Source: Solea solea
Lineage: Eukaryota > Chordata > Actinopteri > Pleuronectiformes > Soleidae
Reading direction: 5' to 3'
NCBI RefSeq assembly: GCF_958295425.1
Contig: NC_081149.1
Span: 23,483,964-23,547,963 of the forward strand
DNA length: 64,000 nt
Made by a program: the position numbers and the translations under genes. Position 1 is the stretch's first letter; the number at the start of each line of letters is the position of its first letter. A model generated the notes under the pieces. That model saw nothing but the letters and a program-made list of their open reading frames with translations. It did no database searches and was not told the origin of the DNA. Below, one piece after another: positions 1 through 28,085 of the stretch.

Positions 1-199
1 CCTTGTGAGTTACAGTGACAGTTAATGGACTTCACATGGGCAGGACATAATGTCTGACGACTTCAGGCTAATAAGTCTAGAGAGTGATTGAGTGAGCGAG
101 TGAGCAGGAAAACCACATTGTGTTTGTAATAACTAAATTAAATAACATAGCTTTATGCTAACAGTAGTTGCAGCATCCACTCCTCGGTGGTAACTTTAC

Positions 200-289
200 C
201 TGTGCCGTGACAGTGCTGGAAACAGCTGCTGGTCCGTACTCCATACTTTGGAAAATGTCGTACACCGTCTTGGTGGCGCTACCAGCCAT
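200..289 (-). CDS. aldh16a1: First coding exon of probable aldehyde dehydrogenase 16A1 (gene continues off the left edge)
   Basis: A start codon at 289-287 opens 30 codons that end on a phase-0 donor (GTAAAG, 199-194). The peptide contains VYDIFQSMEYGP. As I recall it, human ALDH16A1 begins with a short leader followed by REIFTSLEYGPVPES, so the pattern IF-S-EYGP is at the expected distance from the start. ALDH16A1 is a non-canonical aldehyde dehydrogenase family member with two dehydrogenase-like regions; none of those is in the window. Positions 1-199 are intron. The call rests on about 12 matching residues in one exon, so another gene with a similar N-terminus is possible. It is transcribed away from kat7. 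Confidence 0.68.
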
Positions 290-819
290 AATACTTTCAA
301 ATTAGCGAGAAGGCTAATCTCTCTATTCGCTTTACCACCCCCAAACTAACGCTTGCAGGACAGACAAGAAGGCTGGAAAGAGGATGCAACGTCAAACGCA
401 ACGTGCTAAGGCTGAAAGTTCCCTCCCTCTGTGACATATTCCCTCCTCCTCACTGCTGGTGCCGCGTACGGTTGTTAAATGTTCAACTTAATAATGTAAT
501 TTTTTTGCAAACAAGTTATTGTATTACTGTGGAAAATCGCTAACCTTGTCACATTTCGTTTGAGCGCGATGAATTATCAAAATTGTAAATACCTGACGCT
601 AGTCCAACACTCTGTTTCACCCGGAGGCATTTTCTGAACGCACCCGACAACATAAACGGTCCTGCGCCCTCCGTACTAGGAAGTGCGGAGAAATTGATGT
701 GCCTTTTTAAGCTGAGTTGGCTCCTGTCAAATCTGTGGATTTATTTTTCTTGTTGTTTATTCCACCCGAGGTCGATTGCTCACTAAGCACGGAGTAATAA
801 TACACGCCTCGTCCTTAAA
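290..819. promoter_or_regulatory. Divergent promoter between aldh16a1 and kat7
   Basis: Only 530 bases separate the two start codons, which face away from each other. Both first exons are short and there is no TATA box at an obvious position. An ETS-like GGAAGTG lies at about 680-686. The layout fits a housekeeping bidirectional promoter that also contains both 5' UTRs. Transcription start sites cannot be placed from sequence alone. Confidence 0.55.
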
Positions 820-18062
<17,243 letters not shown>

Positions 18063-18866
18063 AGAAGCTTCCTTTCACACTGCAAAACCTTAAAACACAC
18101 TCCAACACAGTCAGACCCCCCCCCCCCCCCCCCCGTACACTGGCATGCTCACACACACACACACACACACGTACTGTTTTCAGCAGCTCCGGCATATCGT
18201 CTACTTATGAAATCAGACATTACTCCGGGTTCAAGCAGTCACTGTCATGGCTTTGGGAGAAATGACTTCATGTCAAAATTAGATGAATTTAAACTGGAAA
18301 ACAAATGTGCAAAAGATCTGTCTACAAAGCTTCATGCCAGAAAACCATGACACATATAAAAAAACAACAACAACAACAACAATACAAGTCAAGCTACCTG
18401 GAACATAAAAGTTATGACTTTGATTTACTTTGATACTTTGATTTAAGCAATATAAAAAGGATGTAGTCGCACCTGTAGATTTGCCACTGCTATTTATTTA
18501 CAATACTCACTTCAAAGTCCAGGGTGTAAGAATAAGTGACATCAAATGGAGGACGACTCCTCCCTTCACCCTTTTCTATGTCCTAAGCCCTTTGGGGAAA
18601 TTACTTACGGTTGGCCTCTGCAGACCAGACAGGATGTCCTGTTTAGTCTGCTTATACATAATAGTGGCTTCTGTAAAGGCTCTAAATACGTCACCTTTTG
18701 CCTTGTCACTACTGTTTTGTAATGTCAAGTTGTTCGAGCACATTCGTTATAATTATTGAACAATGATCCAACTTTGTTTAGACCTGAAACTGGAAAATAA
18801 TAGAGATATTTGTCCCCTGTGAAACCCCAAAGTATTCAGTCTTAAATAAACACATTTATATTAACC
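18063..18866 (+). other. kat7: Probable kat7 3' UTR
   Basis: Runs from the stop codon to the first AATAAA (18845-18850). It contains a C homopolymer at about 18117-18134 and a short CA repeat at about 18150-18169. The real end may be later; further AATAAA signals occur downstream. Confidence 0.5.
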
Positions 18867-21128
18867 CAGTACGTATATAGACTCACTGGCCACTGTTCAA
18901 GTGCTTGTAAACACTAATATATCGAATCACATGGCAGCAACTCAGTCCATAAATGTATGTCAACATAGTCAAACTGAGCATTATAGTGAAGAACGGTGAT
19001 TTTGAACATACTGGTCTGAGTATTTCATCTCTAGGGTTTACAAATCTCAAACTAGTGTCTTGAACATGACCATATTATATCACTGTACTCAAATGGCCAC
19101 ACAATGTCACTGTCATGAACAGTGTCATTAAGGAAAAGAGTTATTATATTAGTGAATTGATGTTTAATTTCTTTAGTTTCCAGTTTCACGCCACAACAAA
19201 AGTAAAAATCAACAGACAGTGTGAATAAAATATGAAACGATGGGCCACAGTAGGAGTCAGTGACGTCAGTGTGTCGACCCCTCCTCGGCCCTATTTGTTT
19301 TCTGAAAAGTGAGAGTAATTGTGCGTCGTTGGCGCGCCTCCTCTCAGACACTCGATTAGCACAGATCACCAGACACACTCGCTAATTCAATCTGCAGTCA
19401 TCCAGGTATTGAACCTGTGCAGCAGCAGCAACACACACACATGATGATGGCAGCTGACGGACTCATGCCACACACTGTGGCAGACGCAGACCAGCTGGCT
19501 GTGATTAAAGACAACAAGACCTGCGCTCACTCTGTATCAAGTTTGGAAGAAACAAGAACAGTTTATCGTTTATCGTCCTGGTCACATGGACTAAATTAAA
19601 AAAAAGACATTGTTCAGTTATCCCTGTGAATAAAATATATATATAAGATTGTCTTCCTCATATCAACTTGTGGCACTTTGGGCTGAAATGAGTCAATTTC
19701 ATTTGATGACAGCAATTTCCTGTTTATGAATGTCATTAGATTTAGGCACAAAACTCACCTGGTTAGACTGAGGAAGAGCTCATGGGTGGAGACAACATCC
19801 TCTCATCCTTTAAAAAAAAAAAAGAAAAAAAAAGCAAGGTATCATGCTATTTAAAACACGCTAGGACGTCGTTAAAACATCATAACAAACATCGGCGGAA
19901 CGCCTGATGTTGAACTGTGGTCTGTGAAGTGGAAGTATACTACACACGACAAAGAATGTTATTTTTGGTATGTGAAGGCCACCATAGTTTCCTCTGTTTG
20001 TTGCAATCTGTAGTCTCACCATTAGATGTCATTAATCCTTACACACTGGACCTTTTTTACGCATAAATCTAAAATAAAGAAACGTTTCATCAGTATTGCT
20101 CATACTTGATGAACTTAACGTCAAACTATTTCTCTTATCCTCATAAAGCACCCAGTGAAAGTATAATTAATTCAATTGTGCAAAGAGAAAAGAGGGTGTC
20201 AGGTCAAGTCATGTGCCTCTGATTTGACTTTTTACTTTACTATAAAAGAAAAGAAAAAGACAAATATACAGACCAAGCAGTGGCTGTTTGAACTCTGTGA
20301 TTCCGTTTCTCTCCCATGTAACAAACACTCTCTGTGACTACATCGTATTTAACCTATTTCAGTAGTAGTCAGTTAACCAGGAAGCTATAGCTGCCATTGG
20401 CCATGTTTGGACTGTGTTGTGTTCCCAGTGTTGTGTTCTCCTGTGCCTCACACACTCTCACACACACACACACACACATTGGTTATGTTCTGTCTCAGTG
20501 TTGAAATGTCCACACTTTTGTGAAAAGCAAAGGTACATGAGGAATCTCGGCCGAGTGTGCGAGCACAGTGTTTTCGGTCTTTGTGTTGACTTTGTTCGAG
20601 TTCTCAATGATATTTTACACTTTTCTACCTCTAAGGTTTTTACCACTGTATGAAAGCTAAAACGGCCCCATTTTTACCGTGTTCTTTTCTTCCCCTTTTT
20701 TTATATTTTGTGTGAAAATATGTAACTTGTGTTTGGCCAGCGAAATGTTGTTTTTTTTCCATTAGAATTTTAAAAAAAGACACCATATTTATTTTCTTAA
20801 AAAAAAGAAAAGAAGCTATGTTAACTGCGTAGAACGTAGAGTAACAGACAAAGTCTGGTAGTGGAATGTCTACTCGATTTGACCGGTTTTCTTGTGAATA
20901 TAAATATTTATTTAAAACGTTGTATGTAGATTTGAATGTGTTCAGAATCTCATAGAAAGGTACAGGACCTGCCACAAACGAATACAATGACACAAGTCAT
21001 TTTCATTTCAGACATTTATATCCTGCTATCAGTGGACGTGACACATTTAAATCAATTTAAAAGTGTCACGTCTGCACATTGTCATTGTTTGATTACAACG
21101 CATTTGCTGCCTACTTGTGTTAGAGCAG

Positions 21129-21560
21129 GGGTCTCAAACTTAAATGGCCTTGGGGTCACCGAGCATCTAGTCTGACCAGTAGAGGCCTGTGGAGCTATTA
21201 TTATTATTCTTTTTCTCCAGATGAATCACATTTTTCAGAACTCCTGAATTGTTGTGACCACATCAGTCCTGGTTAAAATGTACGTCTGGAAGTGGTTCAG
21301 TGACTGGGCGTCAAAAACTGACCCAAAAAACTTTATTTTATTGTTTTAAAAAGCTAACTATTAATTTAGGGGTGGGCATTATGAGCTTAGATATGATAGA
21401 TATTTTACACAGAATTTTGAAATAAAAGTGTCTGTGTTGACATGGAACAATATTAAGTTCATGATTAAATTTTTTTAAATTTGTGATGCAAAATTAATCT
21501 ATTACTTAAACAACTATTAAGTGTAGGGCCACATGTGGCCCGTGAGTTTGAGGCCTCTGC
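21129..21560. mobile_element. hAT-like miniature inverted-repeat element
   Basis: The left end has GCAGGGGTCTCAAACT and the right end has AGTTTGAGGCCTCTGC, which are inverted versions of each other with mismatches. Next to the right end is GGCCACATGTGGCCCGTG. Similar ends bound elements at 27820-28085 and 46205-46650. No transposase frame is present, so it is non-autonomous. Confidence 0.55.
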
Positions 21561-22889
21561 GTTAAGAGCATAATCAGCAGCATTTATATTATTTTTTGTT
21601 CTATATGCCCACTGTGCAATAATTATTATTTTTTAACTGTATCGATATTCAGTGATATGGATCAACATGTTGTTCCTTATCAGCTTTTAGGGTTTGCTAA
21701 CATTTTGGGAAATGTGCATGTCTGAATGGGGGGAAGAAAAAAAGCTTTACCTAGCAACCAGTTAGCTTAGCTTAGATTGTCTTAGCTGAAAATAGACTGA
21801 AAGAAACTTAGTCTGCTGACAACATGTTAACTCAGTTAATTATAGAGTTAATTATCATAGTTAATTATCGGAAAACAGCTTTAGTGACTTTTACAGGTGC
21901 TTGTTGGTTAAGTGGACAAAGCTAGGCTAGCTATTTCCCCCCCTGTTTTCAGTGTTCATGCTGAACTAAGCAAAGCTAAGCAGCTATACAATGTCAGCCT
22001 CCTTATGTACACTAGCTCAGCAAAACAAAGTGAATGTGTGTATGTCTACGAATGTCAAACTATTCCTTTAAACACTGTGCATAAGCTGAGACAGCAGTTG
22101 GCTGTGAAATTGGAGGTGTGAGGACAACAGTGTCAGAGTGAATCAGCCTTTTTTTTTTATGATTTGTAGTTTTTGTGTCACGATTTCAAACGTGGAGGGA
22201 TTGTTTTCTTTCACACACAGACTGCTGTTACATTTGTTTTTGTGCTGTATTTCTGTGTCTTATTTTCTTGTTTGTTTTAGTGACGTTTTCCAATGTTGAC
22301 TGTGTTTTATCCGCTAATATTTTCTCTAATCCTGTACTTGTGGTTTAATTTGGGTTTTTACACGAGGGAGTTCACAAGTCGCGTCACTGACTGACAGACT
22401 TTAAAATCATAACAAAGAGTTTATGCATTTCATACAACAGCATTTATCCTTTTAGCGCCTGTGCTCAATAAACCTCTGTCAAATATGCTACTGACTGAAA
22501 TCATTGTTGTAAGCGTCTAAGTCTAAAGTGCATTTACAGAAAAGTGCACTTACATTATTAAGGAATTTTGAAAGTAAAACAAAAAAATCTACTGTAAATT
22601 AGTGCCTCTGTATTAAAGAGGACAGGTGTGTTTTTATTATTATTATTGGTAATATTATAATTCTATATTACTATAAAGAAATCCATCACAAGTGGAGTCA
22701 ATATACAGAATCTTACATACAAATAACCATCGTTGCATTGTTTTGTCAAAAAAAAAAGGTGCAATGTCTTGAATATGACATAAACATAACAACGTCTTCT
22801 TTTTTTCTTTGAAGAAAACATGTTTCGTCACGGTGTCTCTGTTTGTTTGTTTCTCTCATTTCTTTTTCGTCCTGTGGTCTCGCTGTGGT

Positions 22890-23150
22890 CTCTGTGCCAG
22901 TGGCAGCTATAGATTAGCAGCTTCGGAGCGTCTCGCCGGTCATTAACACAATTGAACAGTGTCACTGTTAAACGAGAGGCATTCCATCACCTGCCACAGC
23001 GACCAGCCAGCTGTTACAATACAGCCACCTATTTTAACCACACGCACACAAAAGCAGCGTGGCATTGATGTGTAGCTCACTTGTGGTTTTTGTACGTGCT
23101 TCTCCCCATTACCTCCCCTTCAATAAATGCAAATGGTGATCTCTGCCTCG
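22890..23150. other. Possible conserved non-coding block
   Basis: This stretch is more complex and less AT-rich than its flanks, lacks simple repeats and contains no open frame. It includes CATTAACACAATTGAACAGT. It could be a regulatory element of kat7 or tac4; only comparison with other fish would show this. Confidence 0.25.
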
Positions 23151-24950
23151 TGTGTTGTCTGTTTATTAGGCGTTTCCCTCGGCAACAGCACGAGAGCAGG
23201 TTGACAAGTCTCTGTAATTAACAAAGGGAGTATGAACAAGTAGCAAACAAGATACAAGCTGTCGAGCCTCCTCAAGATCTGTCCAGCTCCACTCGGCAAG
23301 AAAGACTAGTGTCGTTGATGACGTGTGATGTCTTATCTACGGCTGAAGTGGACTCAAATGTGTGAAAATAGCTGCTATTGAGTTATAAGTGAGTCTGAAA
23401 GTTCCACCATTTGAATAAATGACCACATGATGTGTCCAGCATGACCATAATCAAATACTAACATGTTAATGTTACTTTTTGTTAACATTAACATTTCAGC
23501 ATAAATGTAAACCCAGTCATCTGAGAGAGAACTTGACTTCTTCAACTCCTCTAGACTCTAGAAAGGTTGTTATTCCAGTATCGTTAATAACTGCTTGTGT
23601 TGCAAAGCAATCCAAGGCAACAGAAAGAGAATTCATTAACTATGTGAACACCCAACACTCAACTAGATTGCAATAAGTCAGCTTGCCTATTTCTAGTAAT
23701 CTTTACAGTGACTGTCTTCAGAATTTCCCAACAGTCTTTAGTCTTTTCCTTTATTTAAAATATGTAGCACAGAGCTGAACATTCCTTGACATTGGGCATC
23801 GTATTAAATGTCTAAAGTTTATATATTCAAGATTCAAGTACAGCACTTCCTGAATCCATCTTGTGAGAAAAGAGTCCACATTCAGTTGTAATTTTGCTGT
23901 CATACACTTGATAGACAATAGACTTGATTAGGTCTATTGATCCATTGTTCTCGTGTTAATTTTAATAGCTAACATTACCTTAAAAAACTTTCCCCCTAAC
24001 ACTAACTGACTGGACGTTAATGAGCTCGCGAGCGACGATCCGTGTATATCGTCGATTGGACGTTGACCCAGTTCAGAGCTGACGTTAACATCCATCCATG
24101 AGTAATGTGATCAGACGTGCTCAGCGCTGAACTCAGGTCTGAATGCACCAAATCCATCCTGAGTACGTTCTTTAATCTGATCACACATTCAGAGGCACAG
24201 TGTGTGATTATCTTTGCCAGGCATAGGAAGAGTGGCTGAGTTTTAACATAACTCCACTTCTGCTGCTACAGTTAGTGTTTGTTATTCCACAAATTCTACA
24301 TCCTTAAATATCTGGGAAAAGTAGTCCATTATATTTAGGACTCTACACAACTCACCTTTTATTTTAGCATCCATTTTAAGGCTATAGTAATTTTTTCTCT
24401 GTTTTTAAATCAAGACTAAACAGTCAGTTTCTTTTGGGAAACACTTTATTGTTTATTGTAGTCACTGCCATGTTTTTATTTGTGTTTTCTTTAGTTTAAA
24501 CTTTAATTCATTCATTGATCCGTGTTTAAAATGTGCTTTAGAAAAGAACTGTAATTACTCTCTTTACATAATACTACAACAGTATGATTATAGATGCATG
24601 ACTCTCTTCATTAACAGTGAAAAAACAACAACTTTATTCATCATCCACTCATTGGAGAACAGAATAAAGACACACTCAGCTAATGTCATCAGCTTTAATG
24701 TTTGAGCATGAAATAAACAAATGCCCTTAAAACATTTATACATGACCAAACTTTATCAATAACAATATAGATTACAGATCAGTAGAGTTGGTGTAGGAGG
24801 TGACGATCCCAGTGCTTTTCAGCAGCTTTTTAATAAATTTGATTTTAGAACATTAGTCCTGGTCAGAGTGAGAAACTCTGTACTGTACGTCCGGTTGGTC
24901 AACACGCGGGACTGCATTTGGACATTTTGATTTTATTTCCATTTTCATCT

Positions 24951-26883
24951 TTAATAGAAGTCTGATTTCCACTCCTCTTCTGTGTCTGGCAAAAAAAAAA
25001 GGATTACGGGGCAGAATATCAGAATGACATAAACAATTTCTCAAGCATTGAATATTTGGATTATAAAGCACCTCCGACTAAAGATGTGAGCACAAAATGA
25101 ATAAAGACCATAACAACTGAGACATGAAATCATACAACTAGATCAAATACATTTTAAAAGATAAGCATTTGCTGAATAAAGTAGGCTAATTCCATTTTTT
25201 TTAATTATTATTCTTATTACCTCCACCTAAACTTCTTCTGCCCATGAGTCCAACAAACATCTCCCCTTTATTTCCTGATAAAGGCGGGGACGGCGATATA
25301 TAGAGAGGAAAACAAACGTCAGGGTTTTCAAGAGAGATTAAATTGGGTGATAATCTAAAAAGTAGGAAGAGTAAGAAAAACACAAACAACACTAATAGAT
25401 TTCTGAGGCTGAGTAATTATACTCACTTTTCCTCCCCAGCCTCAGGGGATGATATGAACCTGAAAGAACATGAACAGAACATGTTATAACAGGGAAACCA
25501 AGCCATTCAGAACATCAGTATTACTCATGGAGATCCAAAAACAATACCACAAAGTACAATAGGAGGTTTGTTTACCTGAGCTTCTTCCCATCAGGCCGTG
25601 GAACTGCTGCGATTTGGACCGTTTGAGGAGATCTGCCAGGCGAATGGTTAGTCCTCTCTCTAGAGGGTAACCCTGTACACACACACACACACACACACAC
25701 ACAGGCTTCTGTAAGTGGTTTTTCTGACAGCGGAAAAAGCTTCACTCAACAGTTTTTTACGTCTCCAGTTTACTAAACACATTTTTTTAAGTTCTGACTA
25801 TAGACGACTGATTTTTGGATGGTGCAGATGTGTGACAAGAGAAATGATGAAACCTATCATTACTATTGTTAGTAGTAGTAGAAGTAGTATGAGTCTCTGG
25901 AGTTCATATTGCAAAATAATAGAAATATAAATCCTTTATTATAAAAAAAAAAAACTATAAAACCAAATTAAGAGTTCCAAAAAAACAAACAATAAATGGA
26001 ATGGCAAATTAAACAGGTATGGTAAACTGACATAAAAACACATTTAATTCTAAAAAAATCCATATTTAATGGATCCATATGTTCTGTGGAGCTGTTTGTC
26101 ATGTGTTTCTCCCTCCTTCACTGACTTATCTAAAACATGACTGCTTCCTTATATTAAGTAATTACAAAAATAAGTCATGGTCAATTCTGTATTGGCAACT
26201 CCAGTCACAAAGAGGTGTGAGTGTGTGTGTGTGAGTGTGTAGCTCTCCATGGTGCTGAAATCTAAGTGCCATATCAAACACAAGCATGTACAACTAACTA
26301 ACTAATTAACTAAACTCCCTCCTCTGCTTATACCTAAACCTAATTATTTCCTCACAGGATTCGCTGCTGGAACAGAAGGAGGAGTCTCATGTGAGTTTAG
26401 AGGAGGATTTGGAGTTCTAATGTTAGTGGAAAGTCATGTGAAAGACAGACAAACGTATAGCGTCCTAGTCAGGACCAAGATCAGACTTGAACCGAGACCA
26501 AGAACAAACCTGAGGCAGAGTGAGGCCAAGTCAAGACCAGAACTTTTATGTCCTGGTCGTGGGTTCACTCTGGTCTTTAACACTTTAAAGCACAAAAAAA
26601 AAAAACGTATGGACCCAACATAAAGTTAAAAAATATGCCTTTATCTCTCAAGGCTCCTTTGCAATATAATTATACATTTTATACAAAATTAATCAAATAA
26701 ATGCATTAATTTATTTCCCTGAAATATAAAATATTATCATCTTTTTTAATAATATACCTGCCAGTTGTCCACAGCCCAGATCTCTCCGTCCTCGTTTTGG
26801 CTGGACAGTGGATTCCCTAACGCGCACAAAACCTGCAGGAACACGACCACCAGCAGCACGAGCGCAAACTTCAGCGACTCCAT
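24951..26883 (-). CDS. tac4: Tachykinin precursor 4 (hemokinin-type), complete, five coding exons
   Basis: Encodes a secreted neuropeptide precursor of 114 residues; tachykinins act on NK receptors. Exons from the 5' end: 26758-26883, 25576-25672, 25437-25469, 25221-25274, 24951-24985; all phases agree. Residues 1 to about 23 form a signal peptide (hydrophobic LVLLVVVFLQVLCALG). Peptide one is SKSQQFHGLMG (61-71), preceded by Lys-Arg and followed by Arg; its glycine would give the C-terminal amide. Peptide two is NKGEMFVGLMG (87-97), flanked by Lys-Arg and Arg-Arg. Both carry the FxGLM-Gly signature. The tail is DTEEEWKSDFY. tac4 is preferred over tac1 or tac3 because of the SKSQ start of peptide one and because TAC4 is next to KAT7 in human. 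An AATAAA lies just after the stop, at 24937-24932 on the minus strand. Confidence 0.92.
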
Positions 26884-27079
26884 CTGTGCACGAAGTCAAA
26901 AAGCAATGCCAGCAGATAAATAAAATATAATAAAACACAATAAAGTAAATAAATCAATAAACGCGTCCGCAGGTGGTCAAGAAAAACCTCCTCGGGCTCG
27001 ACGCATTAAGCGGCCAAATCAAGTCAACGCAAACCAACGCGCGCGTTCCTCTTCTTCTTCTTCTTCTTCTTCTTTTCTG

Positions 27080-27115
27080 TGCGCGTTTGTCCTGATGTTT
27101 ACTCTTTTAAAGCGG
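27080..27115 (-). promoter_or_regulatory. tac4: Possible tac4 core promoter
   Basis: On the minus strand a TATA-like TTTAAAAGAGT lies at 27112-27102. A purine repeat (AAGAAG) follows at about 27075-27050. The ATG at 26883 directly follows a CAG that could be a splice acceptor, so a non-coding 5' exon may lie between the two. Not confirmed. Confidence 0.35.
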
Positions 27116-27819
27116 CTCGTGCTCAGCCCCTCCCCTCATCCTCCAGCCTCCACTATTAAAGTGAATCAATTCTGCAGTCAAGATATTTGTTGTTGTTTTT
27201 GATTGATTTATGACGGTAAAAAAAAATCTATTTTACCTAAAAAATGGGGACTGAAGGATGTTTGTTTCTGTTACTGCACCAGTGCTTTGTCTTCAGCCCA
27301 CACACACACACATCAGATGAGCTGAGGTATGGCACACCACCTTATTTCGTTACCCTTTCAGGACCTTTTTCTGGCTTAAACACTGACCCTGTCAGGACCA
27401 GTAATACCTGGTTCAAATGAGGCCGAATCTAATTTCTGAGGAATTTCTGAGTTTAGGGATTAGATTTGGGGGTTAGGTTCAGGTTCAGGTTTATGGATAA
27501 CACAGCAGTGCAGTGTCTTATAAAGAAAAGCTGTGTGTGTGTGTGTGTTCCAGATATTCCTCATGTTGTGGGGACCTTACGGGCACAAAAAGCAAGTCCC
27601 TATAACATAAATTATTATATAAAGTGAAACCATGACGTATTGTAAGGATGATGTTAGGATTAGACCAGTATTAGTTATGGTAAAGGTTAAAGAGTAAATG
27701 TCCACATAATGAATGTAAGTCAACGTAATGTCCTCTGAAGTGATGAGAACCAGACTGTGTGTGTGTGTGTGTGTGTGTGTACATTTTTATGTCTTTATGG
27801 GGACCAAATATTGAAAATG

Positions 27820-28085
27820 GCCCACGGGCCAGAATCAGCCCACCCAAGGGTCCAAACTGGCCCACGGGATGAATTTGTTACAATTTCATAATATTGTTGA
27901 AATTGCACTTATTTTTCTCAAGAAATGTCAGGTTGTTCATATGTTACTTGATTACATGTAAAACAAAGGGAAACATTTGGAGATCTTGTTGTTTAAAGGT
28001 TATTATGCTATTATTTCACTGGTTTTAAGATCAAATTGCATGGTATGTGACACCTGAACTAAAATGAGTTTGACACCCCTGCATG
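27820..28085. mobile_element. hAT-like miniature element
   Basis: The left part has GGCCCACGGGCCAGAATCAG and the right end is GAGTTTGACACCCCTGC, the inverted form of the GGGTGTCAAACTC end common in fish non-autonomous hAT elements. Exact left boundary uncertain. Confidence 0.5.

Larger units (their letters stand above)
18867..24925. other. Intergenic DNA between kat7 and tac4
   Basis: I find no supportable gene. A CA repeat lies at about 20459-20478. A hAT-like miniature element lies at 21129-21560. A snap-back pair TGTTAATGTTA/TAACATTAACA lies at about 23464-23495. Short open frames have no recognisable motif and no consistent splice sites. Confidence 0.6.

Noticed and set aside
19052..19378. 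108-codon minus-strand frame downstream of kat7
   Set aside because: No motif, no splice partners and no recognisable promoter; probably chance.
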